A DNA stretch of 64,000 nt from Agroathelia rolfsii (taxonomy: Eukaryota; Basidiomycota; Agaricomycetes; Amylocorticiales; Amylocorticiaceae), in assembly GCA_018343915.1 (NCBI GenBank), contig JABRWF010000001.1, positions 3,286,001 to 3,350,000 of the forward strand. The letters run 5' to 3'. Position 1 is the first letter of the stretch; each line of letters begins with the position of its first letter. Shown here piece after piece: positions 13,073 to 24,054 of this stretch. Below the pieces are notes generated by a model that made no database searches, was not told where the DNA came from, and worked only from the letters and a program-made list of their open reading frames with translations. The translations under genes and the position numbers were made by a program.

Positions 13073-13411
13073 AGAGTGATAGGATGGGTGGAGGGAGGAG
13101 AGGTGGATTTGATTAGAGAGATGGTGGGCGGGGCCTAACCCTAACCCGCTTCCGAATTCCTCTCGGCTTCTCCCCCATGTCCCTGTTCAGGGTTTCGCCA
13201 CACATCGGTGGCAGTCTCAGCCACTAACACTCGGTCAGCCCCTTTGCGATGTACGTCATCTTTGATATGTTGGGGTGATTTATAAATATAGATAGACATG
13301 TAATAATGATGTGCGATTATAGGAAAGCATGCAATGATTGCGAACAAAAGAGTATCCAATAGACAGGAGCAAGTAATAATCTATATACTACCGGTGAATG
13401 CTGGCTGAGCA
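13073..13411. other. Intergenic region RAP1 start / dehydrogenase stop
   Basis: 339 bp between two genes on the minus strand. It contains the RAP1 promoter with the telomeric repeats and the 3' flank of the dehydrogenase gene. No reading frame looks real. Confidence 0.6.
13134..13147 (-). promoter_or_regulatory. Two telomeric TTAGGG units upstream of RAP1
   Basis: On the RAP1 sense strand this reads GGGTTAGGGTTAGG, two units of the TTAGGG telomere repeat common in filamentous fungi, 61 bp before the RAP1 start codon, and directly followed by a GC-box-like CCCCGCCC. No other double telomeric unit was found in the window. A binding site for Rap1 itself or for a Tbf1-like factor is inferred, not shown. 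Confidence 0.6.
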
Positions 13412-15195
13412 CTAGTGAGTCGAATGTATAGCAAAGACTTTGCCAGGGTTAAGAATTCCATTGGGGTCAAACATGTTCTTTAGCCGCCTCATCAGCTGGA
13501 TGCTGACATCGTTTTTGGAGTAATGTAGGGCATGTGTCTTGGCAGAACCGATGCCGTGCTCAGCCGAGACAGAGCCTTTAAGTGATGCTGAAGCGAGACA
13601 AAAATGAGGAAAGATACGAGGAAAAAAAATGGAATGGCAAAACCACGTACCAACGAGTTCAAATACGAAGGGCTCGAGAGTATCTTGAATCTCTTGAGTA
13701 TACGCTTTAGCAACGATGTTCAAGTGAAGATTGCCTTTCAAACAGGTTCAGTCATTATTATGCACTAGAATATAAGAACAGAGTATTCACCGTCGCCAAC
13801 ATGACCATATCCAATGACATGCATGACGGCATCATCGTGAAGCAAGCCTTTGGATCGGATATGCTCGCGTGTTGTATCGACAACGTATTTGAACTTGGCC
13901 AGAGGCACAGATATATCATATTTGTATGCCTTGCCCTCCTTGCCCACGGACTCTGTAATGCCCTCACGAAGAGCCCACAAGGATGCAAATTGTCCGGGAC
14001 TCTGCGAAATGACACCCGTATTTACCAGAGGTTCGTCAGCAGTCATCAATTTCTCCAGTAAATCGTTCAGTTTCTGTTTATATAATAATCAATCCTCGAC
14101 CATGCAACGAAAGCACGAATGTCATCTACCTCGTCATCATGCTCCTTCTTTCCACCGCTGGTTTCAATGAGAACAAAGCATTGTGCACCTTCGAGCTCCG
14201 AGTCATCCAGTGCTTTTCCTTGGCCGTGCTTGACCGCAATTTCGTACGCTTGACGATCCATAAACTCAAACGCCGATAGGATTTCAGACAGCTCCTTCTT
14301 CGCCGTTCTGTACAGTGGCAAGACGTTGTCAAAGTGAGGAAGGGCCAGAATGACATTGTTTGTGGCTTGTGGGGCTGGAGGTGTGAGGATAGACACGCCG
14401 GTGATGATGCCGAGTGTGCCTTCGGAGCCGATGAACAGTTGTTTGAGATCATAGCCAGTGTTGTCCTTGCGCAGGGTCGATAGATTGTCCAATATTGTGC
14501 CGTCTGGTAGGACGACCTCCAGACCAAGGACTGATCCATGAAGGGAGCCGTAGCGCAGGAAACGAAGTCCACCCGCGTTGGTAGAGACATTACCGCCTAT
14601 CTGGCAACTGGAAATGAAGGTGAGACATGATGAAGACCAAGAATTTTATGACACCGCACCTTCCTTTAGCACCAAGATCAAGTGGCATAATGTGGTCATG
14701 TGCAGCTATGTGCTCAGAGAGGTTTTCAAGTATACAGCCAGCGTCCGCGACCAGGACGCCGGAGACAGGGTCGAAAGAGCGAACTTTGGACAAGTTGTTT
14801 AAGCTCAGGATGAGCTCTGAGCCCACAGGCACGCTGCCTCCAACAAGCCCTGTGTTTCCGCCTTGTGGGACAATGCCTATACGTCGCTCGTTGCACCATT
14901 TAAGGATTTCGCTGACCTCTTTTGTTGTCCGTGGCTTGAGGACGGTCGTCGCCTTGCCATGGTATTTCCCCATCCAGTCATTATTGAAAGGTTGCAAGTC
15001 TTCTACCGAGGCAGGTTTGATGGAACCCTCAGGGCTTGGGAGAGTGGAGAGGATGGAGTTGGATGAGAGTATTTTGTGAAAGTGAGCGAGATCAGCTTCG
15101 GTCACTTCGTTCAGAGGCTGAGCATGAGTCGATGCATTTCTGAGTGCAGCCGGGAAGCGCAGGGAGCGTGAAAGGGCTCTCGATGTGCTGAACAT
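13412..15195 (-). CDS. DLD2: Mitochondrial D-2-hydroxyglutarate / D-lactate dehydrogenase
   Basis: FAD flavoprotein of the D-2-hydroxyglutarate dehydrogenase / D-lactate dehydrogenase (cytochrome) family (yeast Dld2/Dld3, human D2HGDH), oxidising D-2-hydroxy acids in mitochondria. Exons 15195-14660, 14607-14130, 14073-13791, 13734-13651, 13587-13412 give 518 aa. N-terminus [14 protein letters not shown] is a typical mitochondrial presequence. The FAD-binding block [13 protein letters not shown] sits at about 110-122, then [13 protein letters not shown]; the C-terminal cap has H-V-G-D-G-N-L-H and S-A-E-H-G-I-G. An in-frame Met 12 codons upstream (15231) is possible. Divergent from the GYF gene. 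Confidence 0.93.
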
Positions 15196-15634
15196 GGTCG
15201 CCAGAGTTGGAGAAGGTGTGTGTGAAGTCAATGATGATGATGTCCTTGGGCGTTGAGTGCCTTCGGCTTTAGCGGCCTACATGAGCATGGATCGGAAGCA
15301 AAACATGATGTAGGCATGCTCACTTGCCATGATCATGACGTTTCTCGGAGACAAACATTAGGAGCTCACGTGATCCTTCCGCTTTAATAAATTTGTCATC
15401 GTCATCGTGATGAGCTCACGAGGCAAGTGGGCAACCTGGGGGTGGCAGCAACAGAGGATGTCGTATATAATGATGAGGACAATATATAGTTCTAAAGGGG
15501 TTAATTGGTACTGTGATCTAAACAGCCGGGCCCCGGCGAAGGGACCATTAGCTGCGAAGTTGGCAGGGAGAATGAAAGCCGGCAGCGGTGCGGGAAAACG
15601 CGAGTGCGTCGCTCACTGTTACGACCAAACTACG
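15196..15634. promoter_or_regulatory. Divergent intergenic region dehydrogenase / GYF gene
   Basis: 439 bp between two divergent start codons. It holds an in-frame upstream Met at 15407 for the GYF gene, but the residues between it and 15635 are not protein-like (many Trp, Cys and Lys in a random mix), so this is treated as promoter and leader. Confidence 0.4.
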
Positions 15635-18600
15635 ATGGCCGTCGACGCTGGCCAGGCTGGACAGCGGCTGGACAAGGATGAGGATGCTATATCAATCAAG
15701 GTCACTGCTCCAGCTGAACCGCCGATATTGGAATCCACACAGCTAGGCGGTCAGCCCCCAACGAGCCCAAGTCCCTCGCAGCAGCCTCCTCCGTCGACGT
15801 CGTCGTCATTGGCGCCCTCCCCATCTGTACTAGCCCAAGAGCGCACCCCTCCCCCTTCCCCGTTGAGACCATCAGATTCAACAGCCCAGGTTCGGCGTAG
15901 GTCCGTGACTGATGTAGGTATTCACTGCCGCCCGTGTTTGTGCTCGCGGCCATCTGTTACAAGATGTTCGTTGATGTATATTGATGGTTTCTCCTATATA
16001 GCCTCGAAGCAATCGTCTATCCGGTTTCTTTTCCAATCTCATGCATCGTCGCGACAACGCTCTGCCCGGTACCCCCACCTCTCGCAATGCGGTGCAAGAG
16101 GAGTCCTCCTCTGCCCAACCGTCTCGTCCTGCGTCACCCACCCCTCCTCCTCGCCCTACGACCCCACCACCAACACTACCACCCCCAACATTACTAGAAC
16201 TTGGTCTCTCTCTTTCTGCCATAACAACCGATCTCTCTCCCTCGCATTTCAACACGCCTCCATCTAGCGGGGCATTCCTGCCCCCACACTACTTGCTATT
16301 ATGCCACAGCCAGGGCTTGGACGTTCTCCCTCTTGTCTCACCCCCGGTTGCGCAACCATATGCGTTGGTTCGCCGCGTTCCTTTCAAGTCCGTTGTAGTC
16401 ATGGAGCAGAGAGGCGTCCTGGTCGCCATTGCTGGCAGAAGGGATGGTGTCCGTGTTTATTCTCTGGAAGATATCAAGAAGATAATTGAGTGGCGGCTGG
16501 AATTTGAAATTCGAAGGGAGCGCGAAAAGAACCGACGTGAAGATGCCAAAAAGGCCACAGCTAGCCTTGATGGCAATCCCTTCACGGCACAGATACTGGA
16601 AAAAGTGCCCAAATCAAGGCTCTCCTCTCCCCCTTCACCTACCACTCCTACTTCAGATATGCCAAAGTCTAGGATAATCAAAAGAGCTTCTTCTGCTTCT
16701 GGAAGCTTAGCGCCTCGATCGCCTGTGCGCAAAGTACGACCAACGTCTCAAAGCGTTTCGTCTCCGCCACTACCCCAGATACCCAGTGAACAGCCTCCTC
16801 CATATTCAAGTCCTCCTCGACCCAGTCCTCAAGCCTCCTTGTCGGTTCGACCCACACGGGCTCGAGCCGGCTCTGTCACAGAAGTCCTCGCCGGTCCGTC
16901 TGCAGTCCTAAGCCGATCCGATCAGGGCTTATCCGAGTCTGTGCACGAAGATACTAAGCATGATGACTGGGTAGAGGGGCGGGCCAGTGATGAAGAAGCT
17001 ATCGATATCGTTGCTGCGGGTCAGAGCGGTAGTGAAGCTCTCGATGAACGCACCAGTGCTCAGGCGTCATCGCCTACGATTACCCCTAGCCCGATCCCTA
17101 CAGCTCTCGCCAACTCTACGGCACGCGATCGTTCCCATTCCGTGCGCCGAAATCGTCCACCAGACCTTGATCTATCTGGAATCCGTGAAACAGAAGCTGA
17201 AGCTGAGGCCGAAGTTGAAGGCGGCGAAAACCCACCACAACCCGCCCCGTCACCAGCGCCTACCTTACTCACCCTTCGTGAAGCCCTGTTCCAGTCGCCT
17301 ATAAGCAATCGATTGAGTGATATTCCAAACGGTGGACGCTCCGCTGCCGCATCACCCACGTCAAATGATGAAGACGAGGATGCCGATCAAAGTGACGGGA
17401 CGGGTGAGCGGGTCACCCTAGCGCAGGCGTTGTTTGAAAGTCGTATACCCGGTCTTCCACCTGCAGGCACCCGTCGTCCCCAACAACCGATCTTTATCAC
17501 TTCATCACATCCTGTTGCTGGTGTCGAAGATGAAATGCCCGCTAGCCCGCGATCGTCATATATGCACTCCACAGACGCCCCCACCATCACCTCGCGCACG
17601 GGCACGACTGCATCAGAGCCTAGTGCTGATAGCAGAAGACGGAGGCGTCGATGGTCGGTGAACCCTTTCGCAAACCACGCGCCTGCGCTGAGGACGGATG
17701 GCGCGCCTCCTCTTCCATCGCAAACACCAAGAGCGGTTTCTACGTCTGCTGCCACCAGTACGGCCAATAGTTCGATGACGGATATGTCGCGATCCTCTGT
17801 CTCGCGTACTCAGTCAAACCATTCGCGTGCGTCAGCATCCTCGACACACACTGTGAGGCCGAGTACGGCTCCTGGTCGATCGGCTCAAGGCGAAGCATCA
17901 GACGCCCCACCCATGCCTTCGCTCTCGTCTTCACTCTCGACGACGTCACATATTCATTCTCACTCGAGGCTGCTGTCTAGATTAACCAATGCTCTTACGC
18001 CCAGACGGTCGGAGGATGGCGCGCAGCCTCTTTCGATGCGCACGCATATGGATGCCGAGCACCTAAGAAACGGAACTCTGTCTACAACAACCAGCACTCC
18101 GCCCAAGTTGGAGTATGTCAAACTACCAGGTACCAAGGGTGCGCTCATGGTCAAGTCGGTTGAGACTGCGAAGAAAAGGTGAGCTTTCACCGTCACTCAG
18201 TGGTTTTTTTTTTTCTTCGCTAAAATAGTATTGCAGCTTCCTGGCCATCTTATGTGGTGACAATGGCGAAAAAGTTGAGCTGTTTGCTGGTACATACAGG
18301 ACGGCATTGGCTCTTTCTAGGACGTTCATCCTACCCGACTCACCCCGTTTGTTGGAGCTTCAGCTACAAGGCGATGACTTAGTCGAAGTGTTCTTGGTGT
18401 TTTCCCAGAATGTGTTTGGGTTGGAGCCTGCAACGGTTCGGGTGCGCGAAGTTCGCATTGGTCGAGCGGAGCGACGGGCCGCTCGTCGTCGTGCGCGCGA
18501 GCTGCGGTCAGCAGAAAACGGCAACACCGCCAATGATGGTGAAGGAGGGGAGGATACGAATACAAACGTCAACATGAGCATCGGTATTTCCACGACATCT

Positions 18601-20008
18601 GTCACCGCATCCGCAGACACATTGGCACCTGGCCATGTGCACCCTGCAGACGACGCTACGCCGTCTACACCCAATCCGGTCGGGTTTGCCTCCGCACTGG
18701 TAGTGGCTGCGGACGAATCGGCAGCGACGGCTACAGATTCCACGCCCAATGGGTTGTCGCGGAATGTGCCGCAGTCGGAGGAGCTCATTGCGCTTGCTAC
18801 GGCTCAGGCAGGGCCTTACACGACTTTCCAGCAGCTATCCTTCTCGCCCAACTTCCCTCTGGCTACTATTGCGGATGAGTACATCATTCCGCCGACGTAC
18901 AAGTCGTTCTTGGATTATCGTACGGAGCACGAGCCTGAGGTGAACGGCACGCCTGGTTCCGATATTGATTTGGCGCAGGTGCAGTTCAATCCGCCCGGGT
19001 TGCCGGTCCCGGAACACACACCACCGTCGAAGTGGTTCTATCGGGATCCAAAGGGCGTTATTCACGGTACCTTGGCTTGTCTAACACAAAGCGACTGTCG
19101 ATGCTGATTTTTCTTTCTTTCTCATAGGTCCATGGAAAGCATCTTTGATGCAGTCTTGGTACAAGGATGGTCTTTTGCCTCCCACATTGCCAGTGAGGAA
19201 AGAAGAGGAAACGGAGTATATTCTTCTCCAGGACCTGCGTCTTCAGAGTGTTGATCCTACCCATCCTTTCCGAGCACCACCACCCCCGGCACCTGTCGTA
19301 CCTCTGACATCCTTGCAGGAACCGAGCAAGCCACTTCTTCCTCCAATTTCTCTTTTATCACAGCCTCGGCATTTTGGTCCTCCAGCGCTGTTCTTTTCTT
19401 CCCGAGGGGGTCACAGTACCACCATCGTAGACGCTCGAGGCCGTTCAGTTCTCAAGGGCCGATTCATGTGGAGTACTGATGCTGATGACGATTCCAAGAC
19501 TTCATCATCGAATCCCTCTGGAAAACTTGGCGATATCAAACGACTCGAAGCGTTCGACGTGAACGACCGGTCCGTTCTCGTCGCCATGCGCCAGGGTGGT
19601 GTGGAAGCTATGGATATCGGTGATGCACTTCTCCGACCAGCCGACTCGTCGCGTACGGCACTGCCGCACTTTGCACCCACACCTTCCAACATCAACCGAC
19701 GCACTCCGTTCGTCTGGAGGATCGGGACCCCGGTCGCCTCTTCATCTAACACGGGCGGCTTCGTCTCGGCGCTGGCCGTCAAGTCCAAAGGACACGGGCT
19801 GCACAAAAAACTGGCGACGGCAGCAGCGGCTACCAAGTCCCCCGGTAGATCCGATTTTGGCCCTGGCGAGACCGATTTCGACCGGGACGAGGTGATTTTC
19901 CTTGGGCGCAAAGATGATGAGATTTATCTTTGCGAGAGGATCTCGGGCTCATTTAGGCTGCTCAAGTTGACGCCTGCAGTACCAACGATAAAAACAACAA
20001 CAGTGTAA
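15635..20008 (+). CDS. GYF-domain protein with CNH-like blocks
   Basis: Large protein of unknown function. Exons 15635-15913, 16002-18178, 18237-19066, 19128-20008 give 1388 aa. A GYF domain (Pro-rich peptide binding) is clear at about residues 1083-1132: K-W-F-Y-R-D-P-K-G-V-I-H-G-P-W, then M-Q-S-W-Y-K-D-G, split by intron 3. Around residues 185-255 a CNH-like beta-propeller stretch is seen (L-L-L-C-H-S-Q-G-L-D-V-L, R-D-G-V-R-V-Y-S-L-E-D-I), followed by about 550 residues of Ser/Pro-rich disorder; a second CNH-like stretch starts near 819 (F-L-A-I-L-C-G-D-N-G), and the C-terminal 250 residues again look like propeller strands. The start was chosen at M-A-V-D-A-G-Q. The GYF call is firm; the CNH reading is an inference from pattern. 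Confidence 0.75.
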
Positions 20009-20461
20009 ATTCGGTCTTTTTCTTCCTATTCTTTTTTTTCTCTTTGCGCAGATGTAAATTTGGACGAATACGGATTCCCCATTGGCTCCCTCTTTCACCC
20101 CTATACCATCTTTTTTCCCTCTCAGAGCAAGCAAGCAAGCACATCAATGTTATCATGCCTTTTTCTTTCTTTCTCATTCTCTCCAATCTATCATCATATC
20201 TATGCCTCTACAGAACCCTTTTGGTATCCTTGCGACATTCATAGCCTTTTGGATGGCCATTTTTAATCTATTTTCTTTCTTTCCACTGTTTACAATTACT
20301 ATTCCACTGTAGAGCCATTTACATCTACCAATCATGAATGAACATGACTATTAAATGCTATTTATATCATCAGCAGTTTTTGATGTGCCTCTATGCCTCT
20401 ACAAGCGCGACAATTACTCATCGATCTGCCCGAGCAAACTCTACACTCAAAATTAACATGC
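20009..20461. other. Convergent 3' intergenic region
   Basis: 453 bp between the stops of the GYF gene and the acyl-CoA synthetase. T-rich on the plus strand with several short open frames that have no protein character; holds the 3' ends of both transcripts. Confidence 0.5.
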
Positions 20462-23281
20462 TTAAAGCTTGGCGACTACCTTGCGTAACTCTGTCTTTAG
20501 AATTTTACCAGTCGAAGTTTTCTAGTGGATTCACCATCAATCAGAATGTTTCTATCATAAATGAGAAATGATGGTTTAACGGACCGGCAACTGATCCACG
20601 ACCTGAACCCATTCTGGGCATGCAAAGCCTGGCAGGCGTTTGCGTGCATGTTGTTTGAGATCATCAGCAAAGGCGTCGTGTCGACCGTACCATTTATCCT
20701 TGTGTTGCTCGTGAAGGATCACGAATGCCATAGGACGCTCACCCCATTTGGGATGCGAGCGAGCGACGACACTGACCTCGAGGACGTGGGGATGGCTTGC
20801 AAGCTCTGGGAGTTATTATATTTAGTCTTGTCATGTTTCTATTACCAGTGCTATTTTAAATTGTACACTCACCTAGTTCAATCGCCAAACTGGACGCATT
20901 CTAAAAACGATTAGTAACAGTGATTAATGGCCCCAAGAAGAATCGACAGGAACCAAAGACCATCAGACAAGAATAGAATAGAAGCATATATAGGTATCAT
21001 ATCCCGTACCTCTCCGCCTGATATGATGATATCCTTACTACGATCCATGATCGCAACTTGCCCGTCGGGATGCATAACAGCCAGATCACCGCTGTGGAAC
21101 GCACCACCGCGGAAGGCATTGCGCGTAGCCACCGGATCGTTGAAGTACTGGTTTTGATTTGTGATGCATCGTTATTAGTATCAGGCTTGCTTTCCGAGAT
21201 ATCGCTCGAATGATGGGATGATCATGATGACAAAAATAAATGCTTTGTATTGACTTACCTCCTTCATGACAATGTTCCCTCGCGTAACGATCTCACCGAC
21301 CGTCTTGCCGTCCCAGGGTACATCCTTGAGCTCGACATCATCCCCATCTTCGTCGCGCAGAGGGTAGACGACGCGGATTTCTTCAGCGGTGGCATATGCA
21401 GTCCCTTGTCTAGCCATGAGCTTGGCGCGATCTTCTAATGGCAGCTTGCGCCATTCTGGCTTGGGATAGTTGCGCGCAAAGGGGCCGTATGTCTGTTTGT
21501 GAAAATGATTGGTACTTTGTTTCTATTTTAAATCCAAGTTTGGGAAACGATCTAGACATTACCTCGCTAAACAACAGATATGGTTTAGCACAGTACTAGT
21601 ACACATCATAAAGAAGGGTTGAATGAACCATTTACTTACGTCAAACCATAAACATGTACAGGCTGAATACCCAACTTTTCCATGTCACCAATGAGTTTAG
21701 CAGTTGGAGCAGAGCCTGCTACTATACCGATAACTGGGCGTGGGAATGGCTTCGCTGAAGGATGGTTGACAATGCCAATCTAGGGAGGCATTAGTTCCAC
21801 TAAGAACATGCCCAAAGGAGCCATAATAGAATATATGCGCCCAAATAACTTACCTGGACTGTCGGAGCAGCAGAGTAGTGAGTCACGCCCGAATTCAAGA
21901 AATGGTTCCAAATCCGACCATGGTCAATATTGCGCATGGTGATTTGAGTGGCAAACGTAAATGTGCATGACCACGGATATGTCCATCCGGCCGCATGAAA
22001 CATGGGAACAATCCTTCTATGAATAAGTCTAATGGGCTAGAGACTTTGAGTATAACCTGACGTACCATAAATACGTTGAATCAAGATTCATACTATATCG
22101 CGTTAGACGCAACTCAGGCATTTCTACAGGTTGTTGGAGCTCACCGGCCTTCAGCAGCACATGCAATTGATCCGAGATATGAGCCTAGGGAAACAGGAGG
22201 GATCAGATACAAGGAAATATTTGTGAGTCTCGAATAGCACACCTCTGAGGGTAGTGATTACACCTTTTGGCTATAAGGGAATGCATTGTCAGCAATATTG
22301 CCGATGAATGAAGATCATAGAAATAAGTACTCGTCCTGTGGTGCCAGACCTTGAAGTATTGATGTATTGAGCGTTCCCCATATGCTTGGAGTAAACATCG
22401 AAGACTTACGTATAGCACAATATAGCAGATGCATTTTCATCAAGCTCAGCATCCAAACCAGGCCATCCACGTTCTTGACTAAATGCTCTCCCCGAGCTCA
22501 GAAACTGCTCGTAGGGATCATCTACCTTGCCTGTATCATTGGATACAATACAGGGGATAGATGTTCCTTCAACGAGATGTGTATACTCGTGGTCTACGAG
22601 AATCAGTTTTGCGCCGCTATGACCGAGGATATATGCTACGTCTTCTGGCTTAAGGCGCGTGTTGATGGCCGTTGCTACGGCTCGAGCAGCCAGAACGCCT
22701 TGAAGTGCATCTGTAGATAATTATGTAAGGGATCCGAACAGCACTGGAATTTCTCATAGACACAATGCTGTGCTATGAATTACCTGCTATCATGGGGCTA
22801 CGCCCGTTGTTAGTGCACCAATCTATCAGAGGAAACATGATAGAAAATTACCAATTTGGAGCAATGATCGCCACTCGATCGCCAGGTTTGATACCAGCTT
22901 GAATAAGAGCATACGCTAAATTTTGAACTCGCTGAGCCCTACCAAGTTGATATGATGTCAGACGTTGGATGAGTTAGCGGGAGTGCGAGGATTATCGGGT
23001 TGCACCGACCAAACAGAGAAAGTATAAAAGACAGGCGATGGAACGTCAGGATGGCTAATGGCGAGTTTATTGGGATAAACCAAGGCCGCTTTTAGTAAGA
23101 ATGCCAAAGGGTTCTAGGAGCAAAACACGTGATTTTGAGCTGAAGTCATTGGAGCTGGGCTATGGCATACCAGTGGATGAATATAAACGGGGGAACTAGC
23201 CACTGGGCGATTTAACCTCAATTTCGACCGCACATCTGGGGGAGGAATGCTTGCAGGTGTGGGTTTAAAGCTTTGGGCCAT
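20462..23281 (-). CDS. AMP-forming acyl-CoA synthetase, probably peroxisomal
   Basis: Adenylate-forming acyl-CoA synthetase that activates a carboxylic acid (substrate unknown). It needs 17 exons: 23281-23171, 23113-23010, 22938-22852, 22797-22784, 22710-22410, 22349-22331, 22270-22243, 22184-22145, 22092-22066, 22013-21854, 21779-21640, 21566-21563, 21492-21259, 21147-21010, 20900-20873, 20805-20585, 20521-20462, total 571 aa. Motifs: P-loop-like T-S-G-T-T-G-R-P-K-G-V (spread over exons 5-7), P-M-F-H-A-A-G-W-T, Y-G-L-T-E-T-Y-G-P, F-H-S-G-D-L-A, the A8-like D-R-S-K-D-I-I-I-S-G-G-E and K-T-S-T-G-K-I-L-K. The last three residues A-K-L fit a PTS1 peroxisomal signal. Exons of 14, 19, 27, 28 and 4 nt make naive ORF reading look broken, but the chain is intact. 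Confidence 0.9.
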
Positions 23282-23569
23282 GGCGATTGGAGAATATAAA
23301 GAGCAGAACAATAAGTAACCTTTGAACGAAATTTAGCACTAGCGCTTGCACTCTTCAAGGTTGTAGTACAAGTGTAAAATCCGATGCTGGTGTCTAATCT
23401 GCCCTTCCCCACTTTTATAGGCCAGCCATTACATCGACCGGCAATGTTCTGTTGCCGGGATGTGAATGGGCGTCTTGCCCTTGCTTGTTTGCCGTCGTAA
23501 GGCTCTAAGTAGGTGTTCCTCTATTCTTTGATGCCGATGATGGCCGACGTCAAAGTAGAGGTGTGAAGC

Positions 23570-23578
23570 TCAAAAAAC
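23570..23578. repeat. Left target site duplication TCAAAAAAC
   Basis: Nine bases directly left of the element start GATGCTCC; identical to the nine bases right of the element end (24046-24054). Confidence 0.75.
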
Positions 23579-23726
23579 GATGCTCCTAACCAGCCCCTCG
23601 TACAGCTTCTCCGCACTCTCCCCGCAATCGTACTCGAAGCCGTAGGGGGGCTGGCATACCTTTCTCAATAGGACGAGTCGGGAAGCTCTGCCGAGCTCAG
23701 CATACCAGCGGCAGCCTGTTGAAAAA
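23579..23726. repeat. Left terminal inverted repeat
   Basis: Arm of about 148 bp. Its first 55 bases differ from the reverse complement of the right arm at only a handful of positions. Read on the minus strand it is open for 48 codons. Confidence 0.8.
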
Positions 23727-23879
23727 TAATTGTACATACTCCCCATATTTACTCAGAATACTAATATTGTAAGTTGTGGCGCTTATTATCACTTTCATGC
23801 TCTTCATTGAAGTAGTTTATGGTGCATGAGGAAGCATGACATGCTTAAATAAGAAGGTATGGGGTGTTTTTGTGCCTTG

Positions 23880-24045
23880 CTTTCAAACTGGCTGCCACCG
23901 CCATGCCGAGCTCGGCAGGGCTTCCCGAGTCATCCTATCGACGTCGCTTAAAAAGTTATACCAGCCCCCCTACAACTTCGAGAACCCGACATATGATTGC
24001 GGGGAGAGGGCGGACAAGTTGTACGAGGGGCTGGGTAGGAGCATC
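23880..24045. repeat. Right terminal inverted repeat
   Basis: Arm of about 166 bp, reverse complement of the left arm with small insertions. Read on the plus strand it is open and encodes residues clearly related to the minus-strand reading of the left arm. Confidence 0.8.
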
Positions 24046-24054
24046 TCAAAAAAC
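24046..24054. repeat. Right target site duplication TCAAAAAAC
   Basis: Nine bases directly right of the element end GGAGCATC, matching 23570-23578 exactly. Confidence 0.75.

Larger units (their letters stand above)
23579..24045. mobile_element. Non-autonomous Mutator-like element (long TIR)
   Basis: 467-bp element bounded by inverted GATGCTCCTA ends. The terminal inverted repeats are about 150-165 bp long and roughly 75-90% identical, with an AT-rich core of about 150 bp. Both ends abut the same 9-bp sequence TCAAAAAAC in direct orientation, a perfect target site duplication. A long TIR with 9-bp TSD is the pattern of Mutator-like elements; it has no transposase, so it would be non-autonomous or a solo relic. 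Confidence 0.75.

Noticed and set aside
22354..22372. 17-base string shared with 25118-25134
   Set aside because: Isolated match, no flanking similarity; could be chance.
20462..23281. Pseudogene reading of the acyl-CoA synthetase, because the frame seems broken into many short pieces
   Set aside because: All 17 exons with canonical splice signals restore an intact 571-codon frame with every family motif.
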